A DNA stretch of 64,000 nucleotides. Origin: Lunularia cruciata. Lineage: Eukaryota; Streptophyta; Marchantiopsida; Lunulariales; Lunulariaceae. Where the stretch lies: positions 30,940,501 through 31,004,500 of the forward strand of contig OX419761.1 of assembly GCA_948567375.1 (NCBI GenBank). Direction: 5' to 3'. A model generated the notes under the pieces. That model was not told the DNA's origin. It did not search any database and saw only the letters and a program-made list of their open reading frames with translations. Made by a program: the position numbers and the translations under genes. Positions within the stretch are counted from its first letter, which is position 1, and every line of letters begins with the position of its first letter. Shown piece after piece: positions 24,801 through 34,188 of this stretch.

Positions 24801-25130
24801 AGGTCACATAGCAATTGTGGTGTTTGTGGATAAGATTAGTAAGAAAATCCATTTGGCACCCACGGTTAATACTGTGGATGCTCCAACCTTGGTGTAACTC
24901 TACTTCAATAATGTATCAAACATCATGGTATGCCATGTGTACTCATCTTTGACCGTGATCCTTGCTTCAGTGGAAAGTTTTGGCAAGCCCTCTTCTAGAT
25001 ACTTGGCACCAAGCTTGCTTTGTCCTTAGCCTATCATCCTCAAACTTATGGACAAATTGAACGTGCAAATTGCACCTTGGAAGATATACTTTGAGCCTTT
25101 GTCAACATTTACCATACCAATTGGGATGAA
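21885..25130 (+). pseudogene. Gypsy gag-pol of fragment F
   Basis: Order and motifs are those of a Ty3/gypsy chromovirus-type pol. The gag zinc knuckle CFYCHQVGHCIAEC lies near 22,110-22,150. Protease near 22,345-22,600 has ILVDSGSSENC, with the catalytic DSG intact, and IIMDLPWLQRHKVQFD. Charged repeats between protease and RT (about 22,690-22,900) contain several related EDEFQDGKFAKKA-like units. Reverse transcriptase (about 23,250-23,600) has PLPRIDDLL, FSKLDL and the catalytic FLDDILIYSK. RNase H (23,850-24,310) has VIDFDASNFAIGAVLQ. Integrase (from about 24,530) has the H-H-C-C zinc finger (HLQEAHDLPIASHMGVDKT...CESCQC) and is cut off after its second catalytic region. Scattered stops and frameshifts make it inactive. 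Confidence 0.85.
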
Positions 25131-25267
25131 GCTTCTCAAGGGCCTTATATGCTACCTATAAATACCAAAGTCAAAGCTCATACTAGCATTTGGAGTTTTT
25201 TGTCATTCAAGTGTCTCAATGTGAGTTTCTATTCTCCTATTTCTCTCTTTGGTCTTGATCTTTTATA
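25131..25267 (+). repeat. Truncated 3' LTR of fragment F
   Basis: Matches the reverse complement of the inner part of the E LTRs, from GCTTCTCAAGGGCC through the TATA box to GATCTTTTATA. The first two-thirds of the LTR is missing. Confidence 0.8.
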
Positions 25268-26782
25268 GATAACATCTTCGTCTGTAGTAAGACAATGATG
25301 GAACACAAGCAACATTTGCAAGAAATATTCCAAATTTTATGACAAAATCAGTTGTATACAAAATCTCAAAGTGCAAGTTTGGCAAGTCTAAATTAGACTA
25401 CTTGGAGCATGGAGTAAGTGCAAAAGGTATCCAATTGTTAACAAATAAAATAGAGATCATTAAAAAATGGAGTGCACTAAAAGATCATACTTAATTCAAG
25501 AGCTTCTTGGGATTAACAAGGTTCTATCATTGATTTGTCAAAGAATTCTCTAAGGTTGCACAACCTTTAATGGTTGGCAAGAAGAAGAAGTGGATGTGCG
25601 GAACTGCACAAGAGTTGACCTTTCAAGAATTAAAAGATGCATTACTGCATGCGCTAACCTTGAAATGGTATGATTTAAAACCTCCAATCAAGTTGGCTAC
25701 AAATACATCAAACATAGCAATAAGAGTAGTCCTACAACAAGAGTAGCATGATGGATGGCACTCAATTTCATATTTCTCTTGAAAGCTATTAGTGGGAGAA
25801 TGCAACTATCACACCACCAAACAAGAAGAGTTGGTTATTGTCCTTACAACCAAGCATTGGAAGCATTATTTGGCGAGAATGCATTTGTAGTGGAGATAGA
25901 TCATAAACCTCTAGTCTACCTCAAGACATAGAAAGATCTATCTTGTCAATAGGTTTTAGGTAGAGTGGAGATAATAACTCAACATGGCAATTATGTATGT
26001 GGAAGGCAAGAAGCAACTTGTAGATGCATTCACCCAAATGTGAATAGTAAACAATCTGGTGGTAGAGGTCAAGATGAACTATGAATTTTGGTGAAGGATT
26101 CTTGCTGTTATGAAAATGGATCCATAGATTGTAGGAGCTCAAGTATCTAAAGGTATCATCATCACTCATCTTTCATGATGACAGGTTATGGATCTCGGAT
26201 GCCACAGCCATAAGAACCACCATTCTAGCAAAATGTCATGATTCCACCATTATAGGTCACATTGGAGTGGAAAAGACCTTGGAGATGAGCAATAATGTGA
26301 TGGAATATGTTTGGAGCTACCTACTATATCAATAAAATAAAGCTTCTAATCAAGCTCCCATAAGACTCCTTTAACCCCTCCCTACTCGTACATAATTTTG
26401 GGAAGAAGTAAGCATGGATATGGTTTGTAAATTGCCCAAGACCACCTCAAGGTTTGACTCTATTGCAGTCTTTGTTGACCAACTTAGCAAAATGATTCAT
26501 GTGCATCCTACCACCAAGGATGTGATTGCTCCACAACAAGCTCCATTGTACTTAGATGTAATCTTTTCTCACCATGGCCTATCTCAAGTGCTCATCATTG
26601 ATAGAGGCACTTAGTTCACTAGTTTGTTTTGAAGAACACTCTTTGGTTTCTTCAAAACCAATTTGGCCATGTCCACGACTTACCATCCATAAACTGATGG
26701 ACAAACAACATGACCTAATTGCACTATTGAAGACATGCTCCGGGGCTTTACCTTAGATGAGCAAGAGAGATGGGACACCTTA
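25268..26782 (+). pseudogene. Element G pol: RT thumb, RNase H, integrase N-terminal part
   Basis: Begins in the catalytic region of reverse transcriptase (YIDNIFVCSK, where YIDDI is usual). It continues with CKFGKSKLDYLEHGVSAKGI, FLGLTRFYH and the RNase H start (TFQELKDALLHALTL). Integrase follows: CHDSTIIGHIGVEKTL, MDMVCKLPKTTSRFDSIAVF, VDQLSKMIHVHPT and FSHHGLSQVLIIDRGT, including the first two catalytic acid regions. Numerous stops. Distinct in sequence from the E/F family. Confidence 0.78.
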
Positions 26783-27194
26783 TGTAAAAGACCAAGACCA
26801 AGGAGAGAAATAGGAGAATGTAAAATCACATTGGAGCACTTAAATAAGTGATAACTCCGAATGCCTAGCATGAGCTTTGGCTTTGGTTTTTATAGGTAGC
26901 ATACAAAGGCCCTTGAGAAGCTTCTCAAGAAGCTTCCTTGAGCCACTTTCTTAGAGTGCAAGCCAAGTTAACTAGGAAGCTTCCCAAGAAGCTTCCTTCT
27001 AGAAGCTGCCTACTTGGCGTGCAAGCTAAGCTAGTTAGAAGCTTCTAGAAGCTACCTGCTTGGAGCACAAGTTAACTAGTCTTGAAGCTTCCCAAGAAGA
27101 TTCCTAGATGCTTTTAGAATATTCTAGGCTAATTTGGCTTGTTCTCTACTTTGTTAACCTTACTAATTATGTTGCTAAACTCCATACTATTACA
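26783..27194 (-). repeat. 3' LTR of element E
   Basis: On the plus strand runs from TGTAAAAGACC to ...CATACTATTACA; pairs with 31,984-32,393. Contains a dense array of GAAGCTTC motifs upstream (in the minus direction) of the TATA box at 26,887-26,894. The polypurine tract lies immediately to its right. Confidence 0.92.
26887..27050 (-). promoter_or_regulatory. E LTR promoter: TATA box with heat-shock-element-like array
   Basis: On the minus strand a TATA box (CCTATAAAAACC, 26,887-26,894) is preceded by several GAA/TTC units. The best is GAAGCTTCTAGAA at 27,038-27,050, a three-unit match to the heat-shock element GAAnnTTCnnGAA. More GAAGCTTC units lie near 26,915-26,937 and 26,976-26,996. The same arrangement is in the other LTR (32,237-32,249, with TATA at 32,087-32,094). 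The motif match is seen directly; heat responsiveness is inference by analogy with heat-activated plant LTRs such as ONSEN. Confidence 0.5.
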
Positions 27195-27212
27195 TATTCC
27201 CCCACCGCTAGT
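27195..27212 (-). other. Polypurine tract of element E
   Basis: The minus strand reads AGCGGTGGGGGAATA directly before the LTR start TGTAATAG. This is the expected site where plus-strand DNA synthesis begins. Confidence 0.75.
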
Positions 27213-30200
27213 TGGTGACGTCCTTGTCACCATTGAAGCTTCAAACTCTTGGATGACCGTCTATGCATTCTGGAGATGAGAAGGAGTTTCCTATGTGGCA
27301 TCATGAAGGGGATACCCTTTACAAAGGACCTTGTACTCCATATGTTGGCAGTGTCCTTGGTGGATGTGGCGACGTGCAAAGATACGATCAACTTCATACT
27401 TTGCATGATCATTGATAGGGATAGGGAGACGAGGAGGTTGGACTCAAGAGGAGAAAGAAGAGGGTTTAGGAAAAAAGGGTTTCAACTTGGAAACATGAAA
27501 GATAGGATGGATGTGCATATGACAAGGCAAGGCAAGTCTATAAGCAACAAGAAAGACAATTTGGATGACATCAAAAGGTCCTATCCAATTATGGGCAAAT
27601 TTACAAACTTGGGTATCAAGTGGGAGGGGTGGATTACTAGAGGGTAACATAACTTTATCACCAACTTCAAAGGTTAGATCACGATGATGGTGGTCCACAT
27701 ATAGTTTTTGATGATTTTGAGCAATAAGGAGGTGAGATTTGGCTTGTTAGAGAGATTCGGATATGGTGGTCAAGAAGGTTGAAGTATGAGGGACTTGAGA
27801 CGGGGGAGGAGCAAGAAGACAATCTAGGACAAGTGGATCTTGGCCAAAATTGAGAAAGAAATGAGAGAATCCGGTGCTTTCCTATTTAGAATTGTTGTAT
27901 GCAAACTCTATAGTTGCAAGACATTCATCCCAATTGGTATGGTGAATGTTAACAAAGGCTCAAAGCATATCTTCCAAGGTGCAATTTGTACGTTCAGTTT
28001 GTCCATCAGTTTGAGTATGATAGGCTAAGGACAAAGCAAGCTTGGTGCCAAGTATCTAGAAGAGTGCTTGCCAAAACTTTCCACTAAAGCGAGGATCACG
28101 GTCAGAGATGAGAACATGTGGCATACCATGACGTGCATATACATTATTGAAGTAGAGTTGCACCAAGGTTGGAGCATCCACAATATCAACCATGGGTGCC
28201 AAATGGATTTTCTTACTAAGCTTATCCACAAACACCACAATTCTTATGTGACCATGTTGCGTTTTGGGCAAGGAGGTGATGACATCTAAGCTCACATGTT
28301 CCTAATGAGTAGTTGGAATGGGAAGTGGCTGAAGGAGTCCACTTGGCTTTTGGTTATTGGCCTTGTTGCATTGACAACTCTCACACGATTGGACAAACTC
28401 CCAAACATCTTGTGTCATGTTGGGCCACCACCATTGGCGTTGGAGGGTACCCAAGGTTTTGTCCACCCCCATGTGACTAGCTATTGGTAAATCATGGGCT
28501 TCTTGAAGGCGCAAAAGTTGGAGATCACCTTTGGTTGGAACATAGATCCGGTTTGCATGGAATAGAAGGCCTTCCTTGAAGGAGAAGGTGTTGTAATCCT
28601 TGTTGCCTATTGTCAGACGACCATGTACCATTTGGAAGAAGGGATCTTGTTGTAGAGTTGACCAAAACTCATTATGGACCTTGGGATCAATTGCCATCAT
28701 CATAATTGCTACAATGATGAAAGGAAGAAACTTCAAATCAGGTTGTCGTGATAGAGCATCAGGGATGACATGGAATCGACCTAGTTTGTACTCAAGTTTG
28801 ATATCAAACAATTGGAGTTGCTCTTCCTATTGATCATGTTGACTCTTCATGTGTTCCAAGTGTAAGGTCTGCAACAATGGCTTGTGATCAACTTGCATGA
28901 CCACTTGTTTTCCCAAGAGGTAATGCCTCCATACCTTGGTGGCATATACCATTGCAAGTTGTTTCCAATCTTGATTAGAGTAATTCTTTCAGCTGTATTT
29001 AGTCAATGAGACAAAAAGGCAATAGGATGTAGTCCATTTGGGAATTCCTATTGCAACACAGCCCCAATTGCAAAGTTAGAAGCATCAAAATCAACCACAC
29101 AAGGTAGTTTAGGATCATATGGTTGAAGAATGGGTCTTGAAGACACCATATGCTTTAACTTCTGGAATAATTCTTCATGCTTGGTGGTTCACTAGAAACT
29201 TGAATTCTTTCCCTAGAGGTCAGTCAATGGAGCAGCCACATGAGCATAATAATGGATGAACCATCGGTAAAAACTGGTCAATCCATTAAATGCACGTACT
29301 TCTATAGCATCCTTTGGGGTAGGCCAATCAATAATGGCCTTGATCTTCTCTTCTTCTATCTTGATCTCCTATGATGAGATCTTATGACCCAAGAAGGTAA
29401 CCTCTTTTTGCCAAAAGGCACACTTTGACTTCTTGTAATAAAATTTCCATTATTGTAGTCATCTAAGGACTTCTTACATATGATTCACGTGTTCTACCTC
29501 TACCTTGCTATAGATTAAGATATCATCCAAGAACACCATCATGACCTGATCCAATAGTCCCTCCAACACCTAATGCATCTGATCCATGAAGACTATTAGA
29601 GCATTAGTGAGTCCAAAAGGTAGAACTCTCCACTCAAAATGCCCATACCTTGTGCAAAAGGCAGTCTTTTGCACATCCTCTCCTTCAATAGGAATTTACC
29701 AATAGCCGTTGCAAAGATCCAGCTTGGAAAAGAAGTGTGCTCTACTTAGTTGATCAAGCATATCATCGATTCGAGACAAGGGATATGCATTCTTCACGGT
29801 TTGCTTATTGAGCCTATGGTAATCAATATAGAAACAAAGTCCTCCATCCTTCTTTGGAACAAATAGTACCGGTGCTCCCCAAGGAGAGGTACTATATCAT
29901 ATGAAATCCTTCTCCAACAACTCTATAAGTATTGTTTGCAACTCCTCCCACTCCTTTGGTGAGATTGATAGATTGGTCTACTCCTTGGCAATAACTCAAT
30001 CTTGAAGGGCATACCTCGATTGAAGGGTAATCCCTTTGGCAAATCATCCAAAAACACATCCGCAAACTCTTGAACTATCCGCTCAACCATTGCTTGATGA
30101 GGCTCTTGGCCCTCCTCAGATTGTTCTTGTGCAATCGGCTTGATCCACACCGCAAATATAGACTTATCTTCCTCCAAAGCTTGCTCTATGGCTGCTTTAC

Positions 30201-31963
30201 TAACAAACTTCCCTTTTTGGGGCTCATCTCTCTTCCAAGCTTACTCCATGGTTGCCTTCTTGGCAAACTTCCCATCTTGGGACTCATCTCCCTTCCAGAT
30301 TTGCTCTATGGCTTCCTTCTCAACAAACGTCCCATCTTGGGATTGACTATTCTTAGGTGTCTTACTTAGAGGTGCCAAACAACCTAATCTAAAATTCCTA
30401 CCTTTGTGTTGTATTTGAATTTGTCGTCGGGTCCAATCAAATTGAACCTTATGACATTCAAGCCAAGGTAGATCTAGAATGATATCATAGTGTAGAGGTG
30501 CCACTACAAACCTCATACACTCCAAATACTCCTTCCCAATCTTGAAGGTAACAGGATGTGAGGTGCAAAATGCAAAACCCTTTCTACCATCCGCTGTCAT
30601 CAAACTATTTCCAAACACTAGCTTGATAGGAATACCCAATTCCGTTGCTACTTGTATAGACATGCAATTCTCTGAACTTCAAGAATCAACCAAAATCTTA
30701 CAATCCCAATTAAATATCATACCTTGCAAGTGAAGCAAACTTGCATAAGTCGAGCCTTCAATCCCATTAGAACTAATCAAGCTCCCAATAGGTGGCTCAA
30801 AATCTCCTATTGAGATTCCTTGTTTCCCTAATCATTCTGTTCCACAATCTCCATCGGGGCAACTTGTCAAGGTTGCTTATTCCTAAGTGTGCATTCTGCA
30901 ATGCAATGTCCAACTTGGTGACAATAAAAACAACCTCCATTTTGTCGCAATCTTTCTCTATCCGTTGTACCAAGTGGTCTCCTTTGGATAACATCAATCT
31001 CCATTGGTGCCGGTTCTTCTGCCCGTGCATAGTGTACTGGTAGGCCTTGTGTAGGTCGAGGTTGAGACCAAGTTGTCGCAACCAAGGAATCAAAGCACTC
31101 AACCAATTGCATGGCTTCTTCTATGTTTTGTGGTTCCAGCATGGTCACCTCCAATTTGGTTTGTGACTTCAATCCCTGCACAAATCAATCTAGAACTTCA
31201 CCTTCTTGTATATCTGGAATTTACATGATAATGTTTTGAAATTGTGTGATGTAGCTCCTTATTGAGCCAATTTGCTTCAACTTTGCCAATTTATCTTGTG
31301 TGGCACCAGTGGCATCTATAGTTTGAAAGTGACCCAATATTGTATCCTTGAACTCTGTCTATGTCAAAATTGGTGCAACAATCTGTCATTCAGCTCGCTC
31401 CACTCAAAATTGCCAACAAAGTTTTGCCACATCATCTAATTGGCTAGAGGCCAAGAGAATCTATTTTTGTTCATCTTAAAGATTGTTGCCTTCAAAGTAA
31501 CATTTGCAGTCAAATACAAAATTCTCCATTGTGCCCAAAAGATTCTTGCCTTCAAACACCTTGGGTTTTGGAAATCAAATGCCATCTTCTCTATCTCGAA
31601 TTGGTGCTCTCTCTATATGTTCTTATTGTTGCTGATCTTGTTCATCCAGCAATCAAGTAAGGTGCTCAATTTGTTGCTACATCACAAGGATAACGTCCGA
31701 TATTGCTGCCATAGCTACTACTCTACCCCACTACTCCCACTTTATCTAATTGATTAACACATAGATGCAACATATCCACCGCTCTCCATAAGTTACAACC
31801 GGAAGTATCAAGGGTTCCTCAACCATGATGATCATATGTAGAAAGTCTTGCCCAAAGCGCAAGGTGATGAATTGTGTGAAATGATGCTTGGGTAGTATCT
31901 GGACATGAAAATCCCAATGGTTTGGCGGAAGTGGATTTGGTGGTCCATAAATTCCATCCATTG
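27213..31963 (-). pseudogene. Gypsy gag-pol polyprotein of element E
   Basis: Minus-strand domains in order. Gag starts near 31,960 and has a zinc knuckle CFYCHQVGHCIAEC near 30,905-30,945. Protease (about 30,700-30,480) has a TGA stop replacing the glycine of DSG. Reverse transcriptase (about 30,000-29,400) has FLDDILIYS near 29,510-29,540. RNase H (about 29,200-28,750) is followed by integrase (28,700-27,800) with a zinc finger (EAHDLPIASHMGVDKT...CESCQC) and all three catalytic regions (SLDVITSLP, LISDRDPRF, TERTNCTLED). Then come GDKVMLPSSNPPLPLDTQ and a chromodomain (YEVDRIFARR...CKGYPLHDAT) near 27,380-27,270, which in chromoviruses guides integration to marked chromatin. Many frame breaks; inactive. 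Confidence 0.88.
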
Positions 31964-31983
31964 CATTCCTACTCTGATATCAA
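31964..31983 (-). promoter_or_regulatory. Primer-binding site of element E
   Basis: The minus strand reads TGATATCAGAGTAGG directly after the 5' LTR, close to the initiator Met tRNA site TGGTATCAGAGC with one G-to-A change. Confidence 0.85.
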
Positions 31984-32393
31984 TGTAAAAGATCAAGACC
32001 GAGGAGAGAAATAAGAGAATGGAAAATCACATTGGGACACTTGAATGAGGGAAAAATCCAAATGCCTAGCATGAGCTTGGCTTTGGTATTTATAGGTAGC
32101 ATACAAGGCCCTTGAGAAGCTTCTCAAGAAGCTTCCTTGAGCCGGTTTTTTAGAGTGCAAGCCAAGTTAACTAAGAAGCTTCTCAAGAAGCTTCCTTTTA
32201 GAATCCGCCTACTTGGCATGCAAGCTAAGCTAGTTAGAAGCTTCTAGAAGCTACTTGCTTGAAGCACAAGTTAACTAGTCAATAAGATTCCCAAGAAGCT
32301 TCTTAGATGCTTTTGGAATATTCTAGGCTAATTTGGCTTATTCTCTACTTTGTTAGCCTTACTAACTACATTGCTAAACTCCATACTATTACA
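31984..32393 (-). repeat. 5' LTR of element E
   Basis: Pairs with 26,783-27,194. Contains the heat-shock-like unit GAAGCTTCTAGAA at 32,237-32,249 and TATA box TATAAATA at 32,087-32,094 (minus strand). Transcription of E would start here and run left. Confidence 0.92.
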
Positions 32394-33105
32394 CCTTACT
32401 TCCATTAGTGGAATTTTCTTACAACAATTCAATGAATGTATTCACATAGGTCACACTATTCTTCCTCATGTATGGAGAGCATATTTTCACACCTTTGAGC
32501 TTGATGAAGATCCATCCGATGGCTACTAAGGTTGACATTGTCAACACTTTTGTTGCTAGAATCCAAAAGGGTGTGGAGAATGCCTAGCTCAGGTTGTAAA
32601 TTGCCCAAAATTGGTAGAAGCAAATATGCAAATGCACACCATGGGCACATGGATTTTAATGTTAGGGAATAAGTTAGTTGTCAACGACGAACCTCACATT
32701 TGTTGGCCCTTGTAAGCTTAGACCTTATTTTTATTAGGCCTTTTCTTATTCTTTGTCAAATTGGCATTGTGGCCAATCACCTCAAGCTATCGTCACATAT
32801 GAAGATCCATCAAATATTCCAAGTGTCCTTATTACACAAATATGCCTCCCAATTGCTCAAGTTTTGTTCTATACAAGATATTTGACCTTGTCCAACATTC
32901 ATTGATGACACAAAGGAAGATGAAGTCAAATGCATTTTCCAAAAATGCATCCATGTTACTTGCCATCCATGTGTAGAATATCTTGTATAGTAGAAAGGAT
33001 ATCCATTATATGAGGTGACATGGGAGCCTATAACCAACTTGACCCATGCACCGGTGTTAGTGAAATCTTTTGAGCAACAGCTTTGCAATGAGGATGTTGC
33101 AACTT
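32394..33105 (+). pseudogene. Element G pol: integrase C-terminus and chromodomain
   Basis: Continues the G integrase after the E insertion. FLILCQIGIVANHLKLSSHM then KIHQIFQVSLLHKYA is the typical gypsy GPF-I...YKL-LP...IHPVFHVS-L block. A chromodomain follows near 32,960-33,060 (GYPLYEVTWEPITNL), ending in KSFEQQLCNEDVAT and a stop just before the polypurine tract. Target-site selection by binding chromatin marks is the known role of such domains. Confidence 0.8.
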
Positions 33106-33120
33106 AAAAGGGAAGATATT

Positions 33121-33713
33121 TGTAATACCAATAGCTAGAAATATTATCTAGAGGTGAAAATTGGCTTGGAAATATTTGGAAAGATATTATATATGATAGA
33201 CTAAGTAGATTAGATAGAGGTATCACCAAAAGAGTACTTCTACTAATACTATAGGAGCCAAAAATAGCCTAAAAACTTCAAAGGTAATTTTAGAGGCCTA
33301 AAGAGATGAATTAGGCCTTAAGAATGTATACATTTCCCCAAGAAAGAAAGATTGCCCTTCCTTCCTCCCTATTTGTCTCATCAAGATCTTTCCAACAATA
33401 CCTCACCAATGCAATTTTGAGATTCCTACAAGAATATTCTTCAAAGATTCCTTTTGGTCAAAGCTTGTTTGACCAACCAAATAGGACCAGAATTGACATG
33501 TTACCCATGCATGAAACTAATCTAAAGGTAAATCTTGCTAACATGTCACAATCCATGTATTTGATCCAAGGGAAGAGTTTCCTTGGAAGGAATCCTCTTT
33601 GTTATATAATAAAGACAAGGTGCTCCTTTAAGGCATCAAAGTTTTGAGTGTGAAGCTTTGTGTTTCCTCTTCTAGGTTTCTCTTGGGAGTTCATCTATCC
33701 TTGGAACATTACA
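33121..33713 (+). repeat. 3' LTR of element G (LTR copy B)
   Basis: Starts TGTAATACCAATAGCTAG directly after a purine-rich tract and ends ...TTGGAACATTACA. Aligned with copies A (20,739-21,249) and C (42,992-43,733, inverted). The flanks ATATT and TTATA do not match, as expected for one end of a longer element and not a solo LTR. Confidence 0.8.
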
Positions 33714-34188
33714 TTATATAAGCACAACTCACACATAAGTCCTACATGAACTCTAAAGTTCCATAATCACTCAAATCACACTCAAATCAAATCTGTACTC
33801 AACCTTTCACTCAACAATCTGCCAACAATTGATATTGACTATAGTCAAACCACACCTACTCTAGCTAAGAGACTCTAGGTGACACTCATTGGACTTTATC
33901 CACCATAGCCAACAATCAAAGACTCAACATCAAAGGAGTGAGCTCTTTGAAGTTTCACTTCACAAGTATACCCCCTATTCAATCTAGGTCTCCACCTCTA
34001 AAGATATCATTGATGGCACATTCAATGGTGCAAATGGTACAAGTGATGTTGGTCCTACCATGTGATTAGTAGCCCTAACATGAAATTAGACCGCCAACAA
34101 GTAGTCCATGAGTAACTAACTACCAAGATACCTATGATTACCAACATTACCACTCCAAATATTTGGGTAAACTAGCTTTGGTACTACA
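33714..34188 (-). repeat. Remnant of the 3' LTR of element H
   Basis: Matches 45,255-45,675: shared blocks include AGTCAAACCACACC, AAGAGACTCTAGGTGACACTC, GTGAGCTCTTTGAAG and TAGCCCTAACATGAAATT. Ends ...GGTACTACA at 34,188. The 5' part is cut off by LTR copy B at 33,713. Confidence 0.8.

Larger units (their letters stand above)
21885..25267 (+). mobile_element. Gypsy fragment F (same family as E, opposite strand)
   Basis: Closely similar to element E but on the plus strand. It begins abruptly inside gag near 21,885 and has no 5' LTR or primer-binding site. At 25,130/25,131 integrase joins directly to the middle of the 3' LTR; both parent sequences carry GAA at the joint, suggesting a deletion by short-homology recombination. 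The LTR remnant (25,131-25,267) keeps the TATA box CTACCTATAAATACC at 25,157-25,164. On the right the sequence passes straight into the reverse transcriptase of element G. Confidence 0.8.
26783..32393 (-). mobile_element. Ty3/gypsy chromovirus E, nearly complete, with perfect target duplication
   Basis: About 5.6 kb with both LTRs (412 and 410 bp), a primer-binding site, a polypurine tract, gag, protease, reverse transcriptase, RNase H, integrase and chromodomain on the minus strand. It is flanked by identical CCTTA (26,778-26,782 and 32,394-32,398). It sits inside the integrase of G, so it is the younger of the two. The LTRs differ at about one position in ten by eye, largely transitions, so the insertion is not recent. 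Many stops in pol show it can no longer supply its own proteins. Confidence 0.92.
25268..33713 (+). mobile_element. Gypsy chromovirus G, 3' half, split by element E
   Basis: Plus-strand pol fragments at 25,268-26,782 and 32,394-33,105 are one reading split by E. Before the break it reads LDEQERWDT; after it comes the IFLQQFNE...GHT region that normally follows in integrase. The C-terminus includes a chromodomain, and a purine-rich tract AAAAGGGAAGATATT precedes the 3' LTR. The 5' half is missing: fragment F abuts the reverse transcriptase at 25,268, and I found no matching 5' LTR adjacent to it. Confidence 0.78.

Noticed and set aside
20739-33713. Copies A and B as the two LTRs of one element G
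   Set aside because: Copy A has its own matching flanks (ATGCA/ATGCT), which marks it as a solo LTR.
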